Origin: Pseudomonas sp.
GTDB lineage: Bacteria > Pseudomonadota > Gammaproteobacteria > Pseudomonadales > Pseudomonadaceae
Assembly (NCBI RefSeq): GCF_030683065.1
Contig: NZ_JAUXMX010000014.1
Location: 1-64,000 of the forward strand
Reading direction: 5' to 3'
Length of the DNA: 64,000 nucleotides
Shown: one piece after another, positions 36,607-45,292 of the stretch
Layout: each line of letters begins with the position of its first letter
Numbering within the stretch: the stretch's first letter is position 1
Made by a program: the position numbers and the translations under genes
The notes under the pieces: generated by a model
The model's database searches: none
Told to the model about the DNA's origin: nothing
What the model saw: only the letters and a program-made list of their open reading frames with translations

Positions 36607-37593
36607 ATGCTAGGTCTCTGGAAAACATGGAAGGCCCTTGAAGCCAAAGGCATCATGGGCATCAACAGGCGTAATGCGGATTACGTGCTGAAGTACAACA
36701 AGCGCAACCTGTATCCGATCGTCGATGACAAGATCATCACCAAGGAACGCGCCATCGCAGCCGGTATCGATGTACCGGAAATGTACGGCGTGATCGAGAC
36801 TGAAAAAGGTATCGACAAGCTGCGCGAGATCATCGGCGACCGCCCTGACTTCGTGGTCAAGCCAGCACAAGGTGCTGGCGGTGACGGCATTCTGGTCATC
36901 GCTGACCGTTTTGAAGACAAGTACAGGACAGTTTCTGGAAAAATCATCAGCCACGAGGAAATTGAACACCAGATTTCCAGCATCCTCACCGGCCTTTATT
37001 CACTGGGCGGTCACCGTGACCGCGCACTGATCGAATACCGCGTAACTCCTGACCCAATCTTCAAGAGCATCAGCTACGAAGGTGTACCGGACATTCGCAT
37101 CATCGTGCTGATGGGCTACCCGGTGATGGCCATGCTGCGCTTGCCGACTCGTCAGTCCGGCGGCAAAGCCAACCTGCACCAGGGCGCCATTGGTGTGGGC
37201 GTAGACCTGGCCACCGGCGTGACCTTGCGCGGCACCTGGCTGAACAACAAAATCAGCAAGCACCCGGACACCACCAACGCGGTAGACGGCGTCCAGCTAC
37301 CCAACTGGGATGGCTTCATGAAGCTGGCTGCTGGCTGCTATGAGTTGTGCGGCCTTGGCTATATCGGCGTGGATATGGTTCTCGATCAGGAGAAAGGTCC
37401 ACTGATTCTCGAACTCAACGCGCGCCCCGGCCTGAACATTCAGATCGCCAACGACTGCGGCCTTACCCACCGCACTCATGCGGTAGAAGCCCGACTGGCA
37501 GAACTGGCGAAAAAAGGCATCAGCGAAACGCCAGAAGAACGCACGCGTTTCTCCCAGCAGCTGTTTGGTCACGCTCCAAAAGCTGATAGCTGA
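36607..37593 (+). CDS. Alpha-L-glutamate ligase-like ATP-grasp protein
   Basis: A 328-residue ATP-grasp enzyme related to RimK. The nucleotide-binding lysine and glycine loop is in DFVVKPAQGAGGDGI and the metal-binding residues are in LILELNARPGLNIQIAN. It should couple an amino acid to a carboxylate by an acyl-phosphate intermediate in the cytoplasm. The ribosome site GAAGGAT lies inside the end of the previous gene. It is the last of the three-gene unit and is followed by a strong terminator. The actual acceptor is unknown; glutamate specificity is only a family label. Confidence 0.87.
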   Translation: MLGLWKTWKALEAKGIMGINRRNADYVLKYNKRNLYPIVDDKIITKERAIAAGIDVPEMYGVIETEKGIDKLREIIGDRPDFVVKPAQGAGGDGILVIADRFEDKYRTVSGKIISHEEIEHQISSILTGLYSLGGHRDRALIEYRVTPDPIFKSISYEGVPDIRIIVLMGYPVMAMLRLPTRQSGGKANLHQGAIGVGVDLATGVTLRGTWLNNKISKHPDTTNAVDGVQLPNWDGFMKLAAGCYELCGLGYIGVDMVLDQEKGPLILELNARPGLNIQIANDCGLTHRTHAVEARLAELAKKGISETPEERTRFSQQLFGHAPKADS

Positions 37594-37646
37594 GCCAAAC
37601 GGCCAGCCTGTTATCGGGCTACCGACGCCGAGAACAGGCTCACGCC

Positions 37647-37684
37647 AAATGCCGCTCACGTTAACCACGTGAGCGGCATTTTTA
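37647..37684 (+). terminator. Intrinsic terminator of the ATP-grasp operon
   Basis: AAATGCCGCTCACGT pairs with ACGTGAGCGGCATTT around TAACC, and the T-run continues into TTTTTAT. On the minus strand the flanking A-run also gives a T-run. Confidence 0.92.
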
Positions 37685-37829
37685 TGTTCAGCGTATTAAT
37701 TGCCGGAAAAACAATTGCCAGGCAGAACAACGGCGCCCTCTCTGCGCAGATCAAGGCCGCCCGTTCAACATGCCATCTGGTCGCCAATGAGCACTCTACT
37801 CACGACTCAGGAGCGACAAGCCGTCGCGA

Positions 37830-38183
37830 TCAGCTACCGCGGTAGGTGGAGTAGCTGTAGGGGGAAATCAGCAGCGGCACGTGGTAATGCTCCTGACTGG
37901 CATCGATACCGAAGCGCAGCACCACCACATCGAGAAAGGCCGGCTCCGGCAGGACAACGCCACGGCCGCGGTAGTAATCACCCGCATGAAAATGCAGTTG
38001 ATAGACGCCCGAGCAATAGTCATCGCCCTGCAGCACCGGCGCGTCACAGCGGCCATCGCTGTTGGTCAATACGCTGTTGAGCAGCTCCAGCCGCGCCCCG
38101 TCAACCCGGTACAGCTCGATCTTAAGGGCGCTGCCGGGGCAGCCGTGCGCGGCATCTAGAACATGTGTAGTCAATCGTCCCAT
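37830..38183 (-). CDS. uraH: 5-hydroxyisourate hydrolase
   Basis: A 117-residue transthyretin-like protein opening 5-hydroxyisourate to OHCU in urate degradation. The N-terminal [11 protein letters not shown], the internal [13 protein letters not shown] and the C-terminal YRGS tail are the family signatures, including the two histidines and the arginine of the active site. There is no signal peptide. It is divergent from puuE, with two TTGTNNACAA sites in between. Only a weak ribosome site is seen. Confidence 0.95.
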   Translation of the reverse strand: MGRLTTHVLDAAHGCPGSALKIELYRVDGARLELLNSVLTNSDGRCDAPVLQGDDYCSGVYQLHFHAGDYYRGRGVVLPEPAFLDVVVLRFGIDASQEHYHVPLLISPYSYSTYRGS

Positions 38184-38596
38184 CGGTTAGGGGTGTCTAC
38201 GCTGAGCACAGGCCCAGGCAGGCACCACACCTCCTTTACTTGTAGTGAATTCGAAAAATTCAGGCGTTGGCATCTTCATGCGCCTGCAGCATAGCATGTC
38301 AAAAGAACACAATTAGACACTTTAAATGATTTTTGTACACAATCTGCACGGCTTGTTTCCACGCATCTGTTTGCTTAATAACAGCGTACAAAGCTAATCA
38401 CAGCCAACCTAGCCCGGGCAAACCAGACCTGCGCTGAGGCCTTGAATATTTTGCCTAAGCGACGATTTTTTATGAAATAGACAAATTTTAGATTTACAAA
38501 ACACATATCACTTTGTATACAATTGACTCATCGCGGCTACCCGCCCAGCCCAAGGCCAACCCAGTGACCGTAACAACGCCAAGAAGGAAGACTGCA
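38184..38596. promoter_or_regulatory. Divergent uraH/puuE control region
   Basis: A 413-base AT-rich gap without a gene. It contains TTGTACACAA at 38333-38342 and TTGTATACAA at 38513-38522, both fitting TTGTNNACAA, the general form of GntR-family operators. Similar sites lie before the other purine-region units. Exact -35/-10 boxes were not assigned. Confidence 0.6.
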
Positions 38597-39541
38597 GTGA
38601 GCGCTGACTACCCACGCGACCTGATCGGTTACGCCAACAACCCGCCGCATCCGCACTGGCCAAATGATGCGCGTATCGCCTTGTCGTTCGTGCTCAATTA
38701 CGAGGAAGGCGGCGAGCGCAACGTGCTGCACGGCGACAAGGAGTCCGAGGCGTTTCTTTCCGAGATGGTTTCCGCCCAGCCGCTGCAGGGCCAGCGCAAC
38801 CTGTGCATGGAATCGCTCTACGAGTATGGCAGCCGTGCCGGCGTCTGGCGTTTGCTGAACCTGTTCCAGAAACACAACATCCCGCTGACCATCTTCGCCG
38901 TGGCCATGGCCGCGCAGCGTCATCCAGATGCGATCAAGGCGATGGTCGACGCCGGTCACGAGATCTGCAGCCACGGCTACCGCTGGATCGACTACCAGAA
39001 CATGAGCGAAGCCGAAGAGCGCGAGCATATGCTCGAAGCCATCCGCATCCTCACCGAGCTGACCGGCCAACGCCCGCAAGGCTGGTACACCGGCCGTACC
39101 GGGCCGAACACCCGCCGCCTGGTGCGCGAGGAAGGCGGCTTCCTGTATGACAGCGACACCTACGACGATGACCTGCCCTATTGGGACCCGGCCAGCACCG
39201 CAGCCAAACCGCACCTGGTGATTCCTTACACCCTGGACACCAACGACATGCGCTTCACCCAGGCGCAGGGCTTCAATAAGGGCGACGATTTCTTCGAATA
39301 CCTGAAAGACGCCTTCGATGTGCTGTACGCCGAAGGTGTGGCAGGCGCACCGAAGATGCTCTCGATCGGCATGCACTGCCGCCTGCTTGGTCGTCCGGCG
39401 CGCTTGGCGTCACTGGCGCGTTTTCTTGAATACGTGCAGAGCCACGATAAAGTCTGGTGCGCACGCCGCGTCGATATCGCCCAACACTGGTACGCAACCC
39501 ATCCGTTGCACGATCAGCCGTCCAAGGAGCGCTCGAAATGA
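38597..39541 (+). CDS. puuE: Cofactor-independent allantoinase
   Basis: A 314-residue polysaccharide-deacetylase-fold enzyme hydrolysing allantoin to allantoate. Signatures are ALSFVLNYEEGGERNVLHGD, GHEICSHGYRWIDYQ and GWYTGRTGPNTRRL. The start is the GTG of VSADYPRDLIGY, with AAGGAAG 6 bases upstream. An earlier GTG (38564) or the TTG within the TTGTATACAA operator would give longer forms and is less likely. It overlaps uraD by four bases. Confidence 0.94.
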   Translation: MSADYPRDLIGYANNPPHPHWPNDARIALSFVLNYEEGGERNVLHGDKESEAFLSEMVSAQPLQGQRNLCMESLYEYGSRAGVWRLLNLFQKHNIPLTIFAVAMAAQRHPDAIKAMVDAGHEICSHGYRWIDYQNMSEAEEREHMLEAIRILTELTGQRPQGWYTGRTGPNTRRLVREEGGFLYDSDTYDDDLPYWDPASTAAKPHLVIPYTLDTNDMRFTQAQGFNKGDDFFEYLKDAFDVLYAEGVAGAPKMLSIGMHCRLLGRPARLASLARFLEYVQSHDKVWCARRVDIAQHWYATHPLHDQPSKERSK

Positions 39542-40053
39542 GCCGTTTTCAAACCCTGACCCCGTCCCGCTTGAGCCGCGAGGATTTCGTCACAGTCTTC
39601 GCCGACATCTACGAGCACTCGCCCTGGGTCGCCGAGAAGGCCTTTGACCTGGGCACAGATGACAGCATCAACCAGATCGACGGCCTGCATCAGCGCATGG
39701 CCGACCTGTTGCTCAGTGCCAGCTATGCGACGCAGCTGGCATTGATCAATGCTCACCCGGACCTGGCCGGCAAGGCAGCCGTACGCGGTGAGTTGACTGC
39801 CTCTTCCAACTCGGAGCAGGCAGGTGCGGGCATTCACGCCTGTACCGCAGAAGAGTTCGCCCGCTTTACCGAACTGAACGATGCCTACAAAGCCAAGTTC
39901 GGCTTCCCCTTCATCATGGCGGTGAAAGGCAGCGATCGGCACCAGATCCTGGCGGCCTTCGAGGCGCGGATTCACAACTCCCCGGAGCAGGAATTTGCCT
40001 GCGCCCTGGCCGAGATCAACAAGATCGCCCTGCTGCGCTTGCAGCAGCTGTAG
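39538..40053 (+). CDS. uraD: OHCU decarboxylase
   Basis: A 171-residue enzyme converting OHCU to S-allantoin. The catalytic region [15 protein letters not shown] holds the key histidine, and [19 protein letters not shown] is the other family block. The ATG overlaps the puuE stop, with AAGGAG upstream, so it is coupled. A frame extending 27 codons into puuE is rejected. With uraH and puuD it completes urate to allantoin. Confidence 0.95.
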   Translation: MSRFQTLTPSRLSREDFVTVFADIYEHSPWVAEKAFDLGTDDSINQIDGLHQRMADLLLSASYATQLALINAHPDLAGKAAVRGELTASSNSEQAGAGIHACTAEEFARFTELNDAYKAKFGFPFIMAVKGSDRHQILAAFEARIHNSPEQEFACALAEINKIALLRLQQL

Positions 40054-40099
40054 CCGCAAGCCCACCGCCCCCTTCGCCATCAACCAAGGCAGATACGAC

Positions 40100-41095
40100 A
40101 TGAACGCTTACGCCGTACCCTTCGAAAAATACGTCAACCTCGCCGACGCACGCCTGGGCACCCAGGCCATCTCGGTTACCGACGACTGGTTCGCCGACGT
40201 TAACCGTCTGTTCCAGCCGACCCCGGCCGTATGGAAGGAGGGCGTGTTCGATGACAACGGCAAGTGGATGGATGGCTGGGAATCGCGCCGCAAACGCTTC
40301 GAAGGATACGACAGTGCGGTGATCCGCCTCGGCGTTGCGGGCTCGATCAAGGGCGTGGACATCGACACCAGCTTCTTCACCGGCAACTTCCCGCCATCGG
40401 CCTCACTGGAAGGTTGCTTCGTCGCTGAAGGCGACCCGACCGATGCCACCGAGTGGACCGAAGTGCTGGGCGCGGTCGAGCTGCAAGGCAACAGCCACCA
40501 CTACCATGAAATAAACACCGCCCAGGCCTTCACCCACCTGCGCTTCAATATCTACCCGGACGGCGGCGTCGCTCGTCTACGCGTGTACGGCGTGCCGTTC
40601 CGCGACTGGAGCAACGTTGGCGACAACGAGCAGATCGACCTGGCTGCAGCGCTGAATGGTGGTCGCGCCCTGGCTTGTTCAGACGAACACTTCGGCCGTA
40701 TGAGCAACATCCTCAACCCGGGCCGTGGCATCAACATGGGCGATGGCTGGGAAACCGCACGTCGCCGGACGCCGGGTAACGACTGGGTAATCATCGCCCT
40801 CGGCCATCCGGGTGAGATCGAGCGCATCGTCGTCGACACCCTGCACTTCAAAGGCAACTACCCGGACAGCTGCTCGATCCAGGCGGCCTTCGTAAAAGGC
40901 GGCACCGACAGCCAGATCGAAACCCAGAGCCTGTTCTGGCGCGAACTGCTGCCGAGCCAGAAGCTGCAAATGCACGCCGAACACGAGTTCAGCGAGCAGA
41001 TCAAAGCCCTCGGCCCGATCACCCACGTACGGGTGAACGTGTTCCCGGACGGTGGTATCAGCCGCCTGCGCCTGTTCGGCAAAATCACTAAGTAA
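40100..41095 (+). CDS. alc: Allantoicase
   Basis: A 331-residue protein with two homologous beta-sandwich halves, each with the repeat [16 protein letters not shown] and [16 protein letters not shown]. It hydrolyses allantoate to ureidoglycolate and urea. The urea transporter gene near 59 kb may handle the urea. The start [20 protein letters not shown] is used; upstream codons belong to uraD. It is followed by a REP-like palindrome and allA. Confidence 0.95.
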   Translation: MNAYAVPFEKYVNLADARLGTQAISVTDDWFADVNRLFQPTPAVWKEGVFDDNGKWMDGWESRRKRFEGYDSAVIRLGVAGSIKGVDIDTSFFTGNFPPSASLEGCFVAEGDPTDATEWTEVLGAVELQGNSHHYHEINTAQAFTHLRFNIYPDGGVARLRVYGVPFRDWSNVGDNEQIDLAAALNGGRALACSDEHFGRMSNILNPGRGINMGDGWETARRRTPGNDWVIIALGHPGEIERIVVDTLHFKGNYPDSCSIQAAFVKGGTDSQIETQSLFWRELLPSQKLQMHAEHEFSEQIKALGPITHVRVNVFPDGGISRLRLFGKITK

Positions 41096-41112
41096 AACAT
41101 GCTGAGGCCTCT

Positions 41113-41187
41113 GTGGGAGGGGCTTTAGCCGCGATGTCTTTAAACGCTCGCGGCTAAAGCGGGATGCCGCCCAACCCCTCCCACACA
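41113..41187. repeat. REP-like palindrome between alc and allA
   Basis: TGTGGGAGGGGCTTTAGCCGCGA at the left mirrors TCGCGGCTAAAGC and CCCCTCCCACA at the right, with a loop between. Repeats starting TGTGGGAGGGG are common in Pseudomonas intergenic regions. It has no T-run. Confidence 0.85.
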
Positions 41188-41225
41188 AACGCACAAGCAA
41201 CCGCACTTATAAACAGAAGACCCAC

Positions 41226-41729
41226 ATGCGCACATTGATCATCGAGCCCTTAAGCAAAGAAGCCTTCGCCCCCTTCGGTGACGTTATCGAAACCGAAGGC
41301 AGCGAGTTCTTCATGATCAATAACGGCTCCACTCGCCGCTATCACAAACTGGCCACGGTCGCGACCGACCAGCCAGAGGATCAGGCGATCATCAGCATCT
41401 TCAGTGCCGAGGCCCTGGATATGCCGCTGACCGTGCGCATGCTGGAGCGCCACCCGCTGGGCAGCCAGGCGTTTATGCCGCTGCTCGGCAACCCCTTTCT
41501 GATTGTGGTCGCGCCACTTGGCGATGTACCTCAATCGGAGTTGGTCCGCGCCTTCCGCAGCAACGGCAGGCAGGGCATTAATTACCATCGCGGCGTTTGG
41601 CACCACCCGGTGCTGACGATCGAAAAGCGGGATGACTTCCTGGTGGTTGATCGCAGTGGTTCTGGCAACAACTGTGATGAGCATTTCTTTAGTGTCGCGG
41701 AGCAACTGCTCCTCGCCCCCCACCAATAA
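41226..41729 (+). CDS. allA: Ureidoglycolate lyase
   Basis: A 167-residue cupin-fold enzyme splitting ureidoglycolate into glyoxylate and urea. Family blocks are EAFAPFGDVIE, MLERHPLGSQAFMPL and GINYHRGVWHHPV with its histidines. The product glyoxylate feeds the gcl pathway further right. It lies 48 bases before puuD and likely shares its transcript. Confidence 0.93.
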   Translation: MRTLIIEPLSKEAFAPFGDVIETEGSEFFMINNGSTRRYHKLATVATDQPEDQAIISIFSAEALDMPLTVRMLERHPLGSQAFMPLLGNPFLIVVAPLGDVPQSELVRAFRSNGRQGINYHRGVWHHPVLTIEKRDDFLVVDRSGSGNNCDEHFFSVAEQLLLAPHQ

Positions 41730-41777
41730 GAGAAGCCCAGGAGACCGGCGTGCCGGCACTGGGGAGAGGTACTGATA

Positions 41778-43013
41778 ATGGAAGCGCATTTTACTGAGTG
41801 GCTGAACCTGGGCATCCGCTGGATCCATATGATCACCGGCATCGCCTGGATCGGCGCATCGTTCTATTTCGTCTGGCTGGAAAACAACCTCAACCGTTCC
41901 AACCCGCGTGAAGGACTGGCCGGGGATCTCTGGGCGATCCACGGTGGCGGTATCTACCACCTGGAAAAATACAAACTAGCCCCGCCAAAAATGCCGGAGA
42001 ACCTGCACTGGTTCAAATGGGAGGCTTACGCCACCTGGCTGTCAGGGGTGGCCCTGATGCTGGTGGTCTACTACCTCAACCCGAGCCTGTACCTGGTCAA
42101 GCCGGGCATTGACCTGGCGCCGGGAATGGCCATTGCTATCGGATTCGGCTCGATGCTGGCCGGCTACGTGGCGTATCACTTGCTGTGTAATTCGGCCCTC
42201 GGCAAGCGCCCGGCCCTGCTTGGTGCGGTGCTGTTCGTCTTGCTGATCGCTGCGGCCTATGGCTTCAACCTGATTTTTAGCGGCCGCGCCGCCTATATCC
42301 ATGTCGGTGCGATCATTGGCACCATCATGGTCGGCAACGTGTTCTTCACCATCATGCCCGCCCAGCGCGCACTGGTTAAGGCCATCGAAAACAACACCAC
42401 CCCCGACCCGAGCCTGCCGGCCAAAGGCCTGCTGCGTTCGCGGCATAACAACTACTTCACCCTGCCGGTGCTGTTCATCATGATCAGCAACCACTTCCCG
42501 AGCACCTACGGCAGCCAATACAACTGGCTGATCCTCGCAGGCATCGCGATGCTGGCGGTACTGGTGCGCCACTACTTCAACACCCGCCACGACAGCAACA
42601 AATACGTCTGGACCCTGCCTGCCGCCGCACTGGGCATGATCTGCCTGGCGTTTGTCACCGGCCCGCAAATGAAGTCGAAAGCGACCGCCGCGCCCCAGAC
42701 CGCCGAGCAGGCAGCAACCGCACAGATGGTTGAGCCGATTGCCCCTGCTACTGGCGACTTTGCCCAGGTCAACAGTGTGATTCAGGAGCGTTGCAGCGTG
42801 TGCCATTCGGCCACACCAAGCAGCCCGATGTTCAGCGCGGCGCCTGCCGGCTTCATGCTCGACACGCCGGAGCAGATCAAGGCCCAGGCCGCGAAGATCC
42901 ATGCCCAGACCGTCGCCTCGCAGATCATGCCGTTGGGCAACATCACCCAGATGACCCAGGAAGAACGTGACTTGATCGGCACCTGGATCGACCAGGGCGC
43001 ACAGCTCGACTGA
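41778..43013 (+). CDS. puuD: Membrane urate oxidase with cytochrome c domain
   Basis: A 411-residue PuuD-type urate hydroxylase oxidising urate to 5-hydroxyisourate. About eight membrane helices fill the first 300 residues. A haem-c motif CSVCH (residues 339-343) lies in the C-terminal periplasmic domain, joined by an alanine-rich linker. The electron path is thus into cytochrome c, not oxygen directly. It completes the uraH-uraD steps. A strong terminator follows. Confidence 0.93.
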   Translation: MEAHFTEWLNLGIRWIHMITGIAWIGASFYFVWLENNLNRSNPREGLAGDLWAIHGGGIYHLEKYKLAPPKMPENLHWFKWEAYATWLSGVALMLVVYYLNPSLYLVKPGIDLAPGMAIAIGFGSMLAGYVAYHLLCNSALGKRPALLGAVLFVLLIAAAYGFNLIFSGRAAYIHVGAIIGTIMVGNVFFTIMPAQRALVKAIENNTTPDPSLPAKGLLRSRHNNYFTLPVLFIMISNHFPSTYGSQYNWLILAGIAMLAVLVRHYFNTRHDSNKYVWTLPAAALGMICLAFVTGPQMKSKATAAPQTAEQAATAQMVEPIAPATGDFAQVNSVIQERCSVCHSATPSSPMFSAAPAGFMLDTPEQIKAQAAKIHAQTVASQIMPLGNITQMTQEERDLIGTWIDQGAQLD

Positions 43014-43048
43014 GAGGGGCTGACAAGTACTGCAGACGCTTTTACCCG

Positions 43049-43083
43049 AAGCCGCTCACTCACCTAGAGTGAGCGGCTTTTTT
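43049..43083 (+). terminator. Intrinsic terminator of puuD
   Basis: AAGCCGCTCACT pairs with AGTGAGCGGCTT, followed by TTTTTT. Confidence 0.92.
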
Positions 43084-43276
43084 GTGCAAGGCCTGACAAA
43101 GCCGGGATCAAGACCTATCAAGTGGCAGCCAGCCATAGCGCAGTAAGCCTTGCAGGCAAACAATTAAACCGCACACCACCGCGTCGCGCTCTGGAACAGG
43201 ACTGGCACTGGACAACCGCTGCGAAAAGCCCGTTACAATGTCCGGCTTTTTGACCTCAAGCCCATAAGGACAGCCC

Positions 43277-44827
43277 ATGATCGAAGCCACCTGGATCGCT
43301 TTCGCCTTCGTCATGGGCCTAGCCGTGCGTGGCATAGGTCTGCCGCCGCTGGTCGGCTATCTGGCCGCAGGATTCGCCCTCGCAACCTTTGGCGAACACG
43401 TGGGTGTAGGCCCACGCGACAGCGCCGCGCTGGAGCATATCGCCCACCTTGGCGTTCTCCTGCTGCTGTTTACCGTCGGCCTCAAGCTAAAACTTAGCAA
43501 TCTGATCAAACGCGAAGTCATTGGCGGCGGCCTCCTGCACTTCACCATATCAAGCCTGATCTTCTTGCCGGCGATCCTGCTGATCCTCGACCTACCTTGG
43601 CAAGAAGGGCTGCTGCTAGCAATCGCCCTGTCGTTTTCCAGCACGGTGCTGGCAGCCAAAGTGCTGGAGGGCAAGCGCGAGCTGCGCGCCTTCCATGGCC
43701 GTGTGGCCATCGGCGTACTCATCATCCAGGACTTGCTCGCCCTGCTGGTGATGAGTCTGGCCAGCGGCGAAGTGCCTTCGGCCTGGGCCTTGCTGGTGTT
43801 CGCCCTGCCCCTCCTGCGCCCACTACTGTTTCGCCTGCTGGATGCCAGCGGCCACGAAGAGCTGATGGTGTTGCTCGGCCTGTTGCTGGCCCTAGTCGTG
43901 GGCGGCTACGGCTTTGAATCGCTAGGACTCAGCTCTGAACTCGGCGCCCTGGCGTTTGGCGCCATGCTGGCCAAACACCCGCGTGCCGGCGAACTGTCCA
44001 ACTCGCTGTGGAGTATCAAGGAAGTATTTCTGGTCGGCTTCTTCCTGCAGATCGGCATTGGTGGCCTACCGGATGCCGATGCCATGGTCTTCGCCCTGGT
44101 GATGTCACTGCTGCTGCCGCTCAAGGGCCTGCTGTTTTTCGGCCTGTTCCTGATGTTCCGCCTGCGGGCGCGCAGCGCTTTTCTGAGTGGCGTCAGCCTG
44201 ACCAACTACAGCGAATTCGGCCTGATCGTGGCCAGTGTGGTACTGCCGCAATGGCTCATCCCGCTGGCCATCACCGTGGCCCTGTCCTTCGTTATTTCCG
44301 CGCAACTGAACCGTTTTGCCCACCCGCTTTATGAGCGCCTGGCCAGGCGCCTGATCCCGCTTGAACGAAATATCCGCCACCCTGACGAGCAGCCAGTCTC
44401 GCTCGACGATGCACAAATCCTGATCATGGGCATGGGTCGTACCGGCCGCGCCGCCTACGACCACCTCAGTGAAAAGGGCTTCAAACTGTTCAGCCTGGAC
44501 TCCGACCCAGTGATGATCGAGCTGAGCAGTAAAGCCGGGCGCCGTGTGAAATTCGCCGATGGCGAAGACCAGATGTTCTGGCAGAACCTGGAAATGCCGG
44601 AAGTCAAAGCAGTGATCCTGGCCATGAACGATGCCGAAGCTAAAATCATCTCCACTCAAAAGCTGCGCGAACGCGGCTTCAAAGGCCTAATCGTTTCTCA
44701 CGCCATGTATGAAGACATCGCCCAGCGCATCCAGGCCGCTGGAGCCGACCGCACTTACCTGACCATGAGCGAGGCCGGCAGCGGCCTTGCCGAACACGTC
44801 GCCCGCGACCTGCAAGTGCGCGACTAA
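43277..44827 (+). CDS. CPA2 cation:proton antiporter with TrkA-N domain
   Basis: A 516-residue KefB/KefC/YbaL-like antiporter. About twelve membrane helices (to about residue 355) are followed by a Rossmann TrkA-N domain starting ILIMGMGRTGRAAYDHL. It should exchange potassium or sodium for protons under control of a bound nucleotide or glutathione adduct. The membrane-embedded acid region is in GVLIIQDLLALL. Its function is not linked to the purine genes around it. Ribosome site AAGGA precedes the ATG. Confidence 0.9.
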   Translation: MIEATWIAFAFVMGLAVRGIGLPPLVGYLAAGFALATFGEHVGVGPRDSAALEHIAHLGVLLLLFTVGLKLKLSNLIKREVIGGGLLHFTISSLIFLPAILLILDLPWQEGLLLAIALSFSSTVLAAKVLEGKRELRAFHGRVAIGVLIIQDLLALLVMSLASGEVPSAWALLVFALPLLRPLLFRLLDASGHEELMVLLGLLLALVVGGYGFESLGLSSELGALAFGAMLAKHPRAGELSNSLWSIKEVFLVGFFLQIGIGGLPDADAMVFALVMSLLLPLKGLLFFGLFLMFRLRARSAFLSGVSLTNYSEFGLIVASVVLPQWLIPLAITVALSFVISAQLNRFAHPLYERLARRLIPLERNIRHPDEQPVSLDDAQILIMGMGRTGRAAYDHLSEKGFKLFSLDSDPVMIELSSKAGRRVKFADGEDQMFWQNLEMPEVKAVILAMNDAEAKIISTQKLRERGFKGLIVSHAMYEDIAQRIQAAGADRTYLTMSEAGSGLAEHVARDLQVRD

Positions 44828-44854
44828 ACAGCGACAGCCATCGGCGGGTTGTCG

Positions 44855-45125
44855 CTGCGCGCCGAAGCCGCCCTACGGAGGGTGGTGAATCACGAATCTG
44901 CAGTAAGCCACGATTCGTAGGGTGTCACTCGCCGCAGGCAGTGCACCATTAATTATCGGCGCGGCACAAAAAATTGCAGGCTCTCGCTGCGCGCCGAGCG
45001 GAGCGCCACCCGGCTCGTCCTGCGACCTGCACACAGTCGCGACAGCGACACCACCCGTAGGGCGTAAGCAATTCGCCGTTCTCGGCGGCAATCCACTGCC
45101 AGCCAAGGCATCTGCTGCGCGCCAA
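44855..45125 (+). repeat. Degenerate repeat patch before the NCS2 permease gene
   Basis: Three direct copies of CTGCGCGCCRA begin at 44855, 44987 and 45115, at near-regular spacing of 132 and 128 bases. Between them are fragments with CGTAGGG and CCCTACG of the palindromic family. No gene is seen in the 465-base gap. Confidence 0.55.
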
Positions 45126-45133
45126 TCCAATTA

Positions 45134-45177
45134 TTGTGCACAATTTAAAAATAAATTGTTTATGGCCTTGTGGACAA
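45134..45177. promoter_or_regulatory. Two TTGTNNACAA sites before the NCS2 permease
   Basis: TTGTGCACAA (45134-45143) is a perfect palindrome and TTGTGGACAA (45168-45177, extended CTTGT/ACAAG) a second copy, 34 bases apart. They lie about 120-160 bases before the permease start, in an AT-rich stretch. Confidence 0.6.
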
Positions 45178-45292
45178 GTTGTTATAGTCGGCCATCCTGA
45201 TCGATCAGACAGTTTTAATGACGTTCAGCTAGAGGCGCCGTGAAGCCTCGTGCAAGCCCTTGACCATATAAAAACAACTGGCAGGCTCTGAC

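Noticed and set aside
38513-38596. TTG or GTG starts giving a longer allantoinase
   Set aside because: The TTG lies inside a likely operator, and the GTG at 38597 has the best ribosome site and the usual N-terminus.
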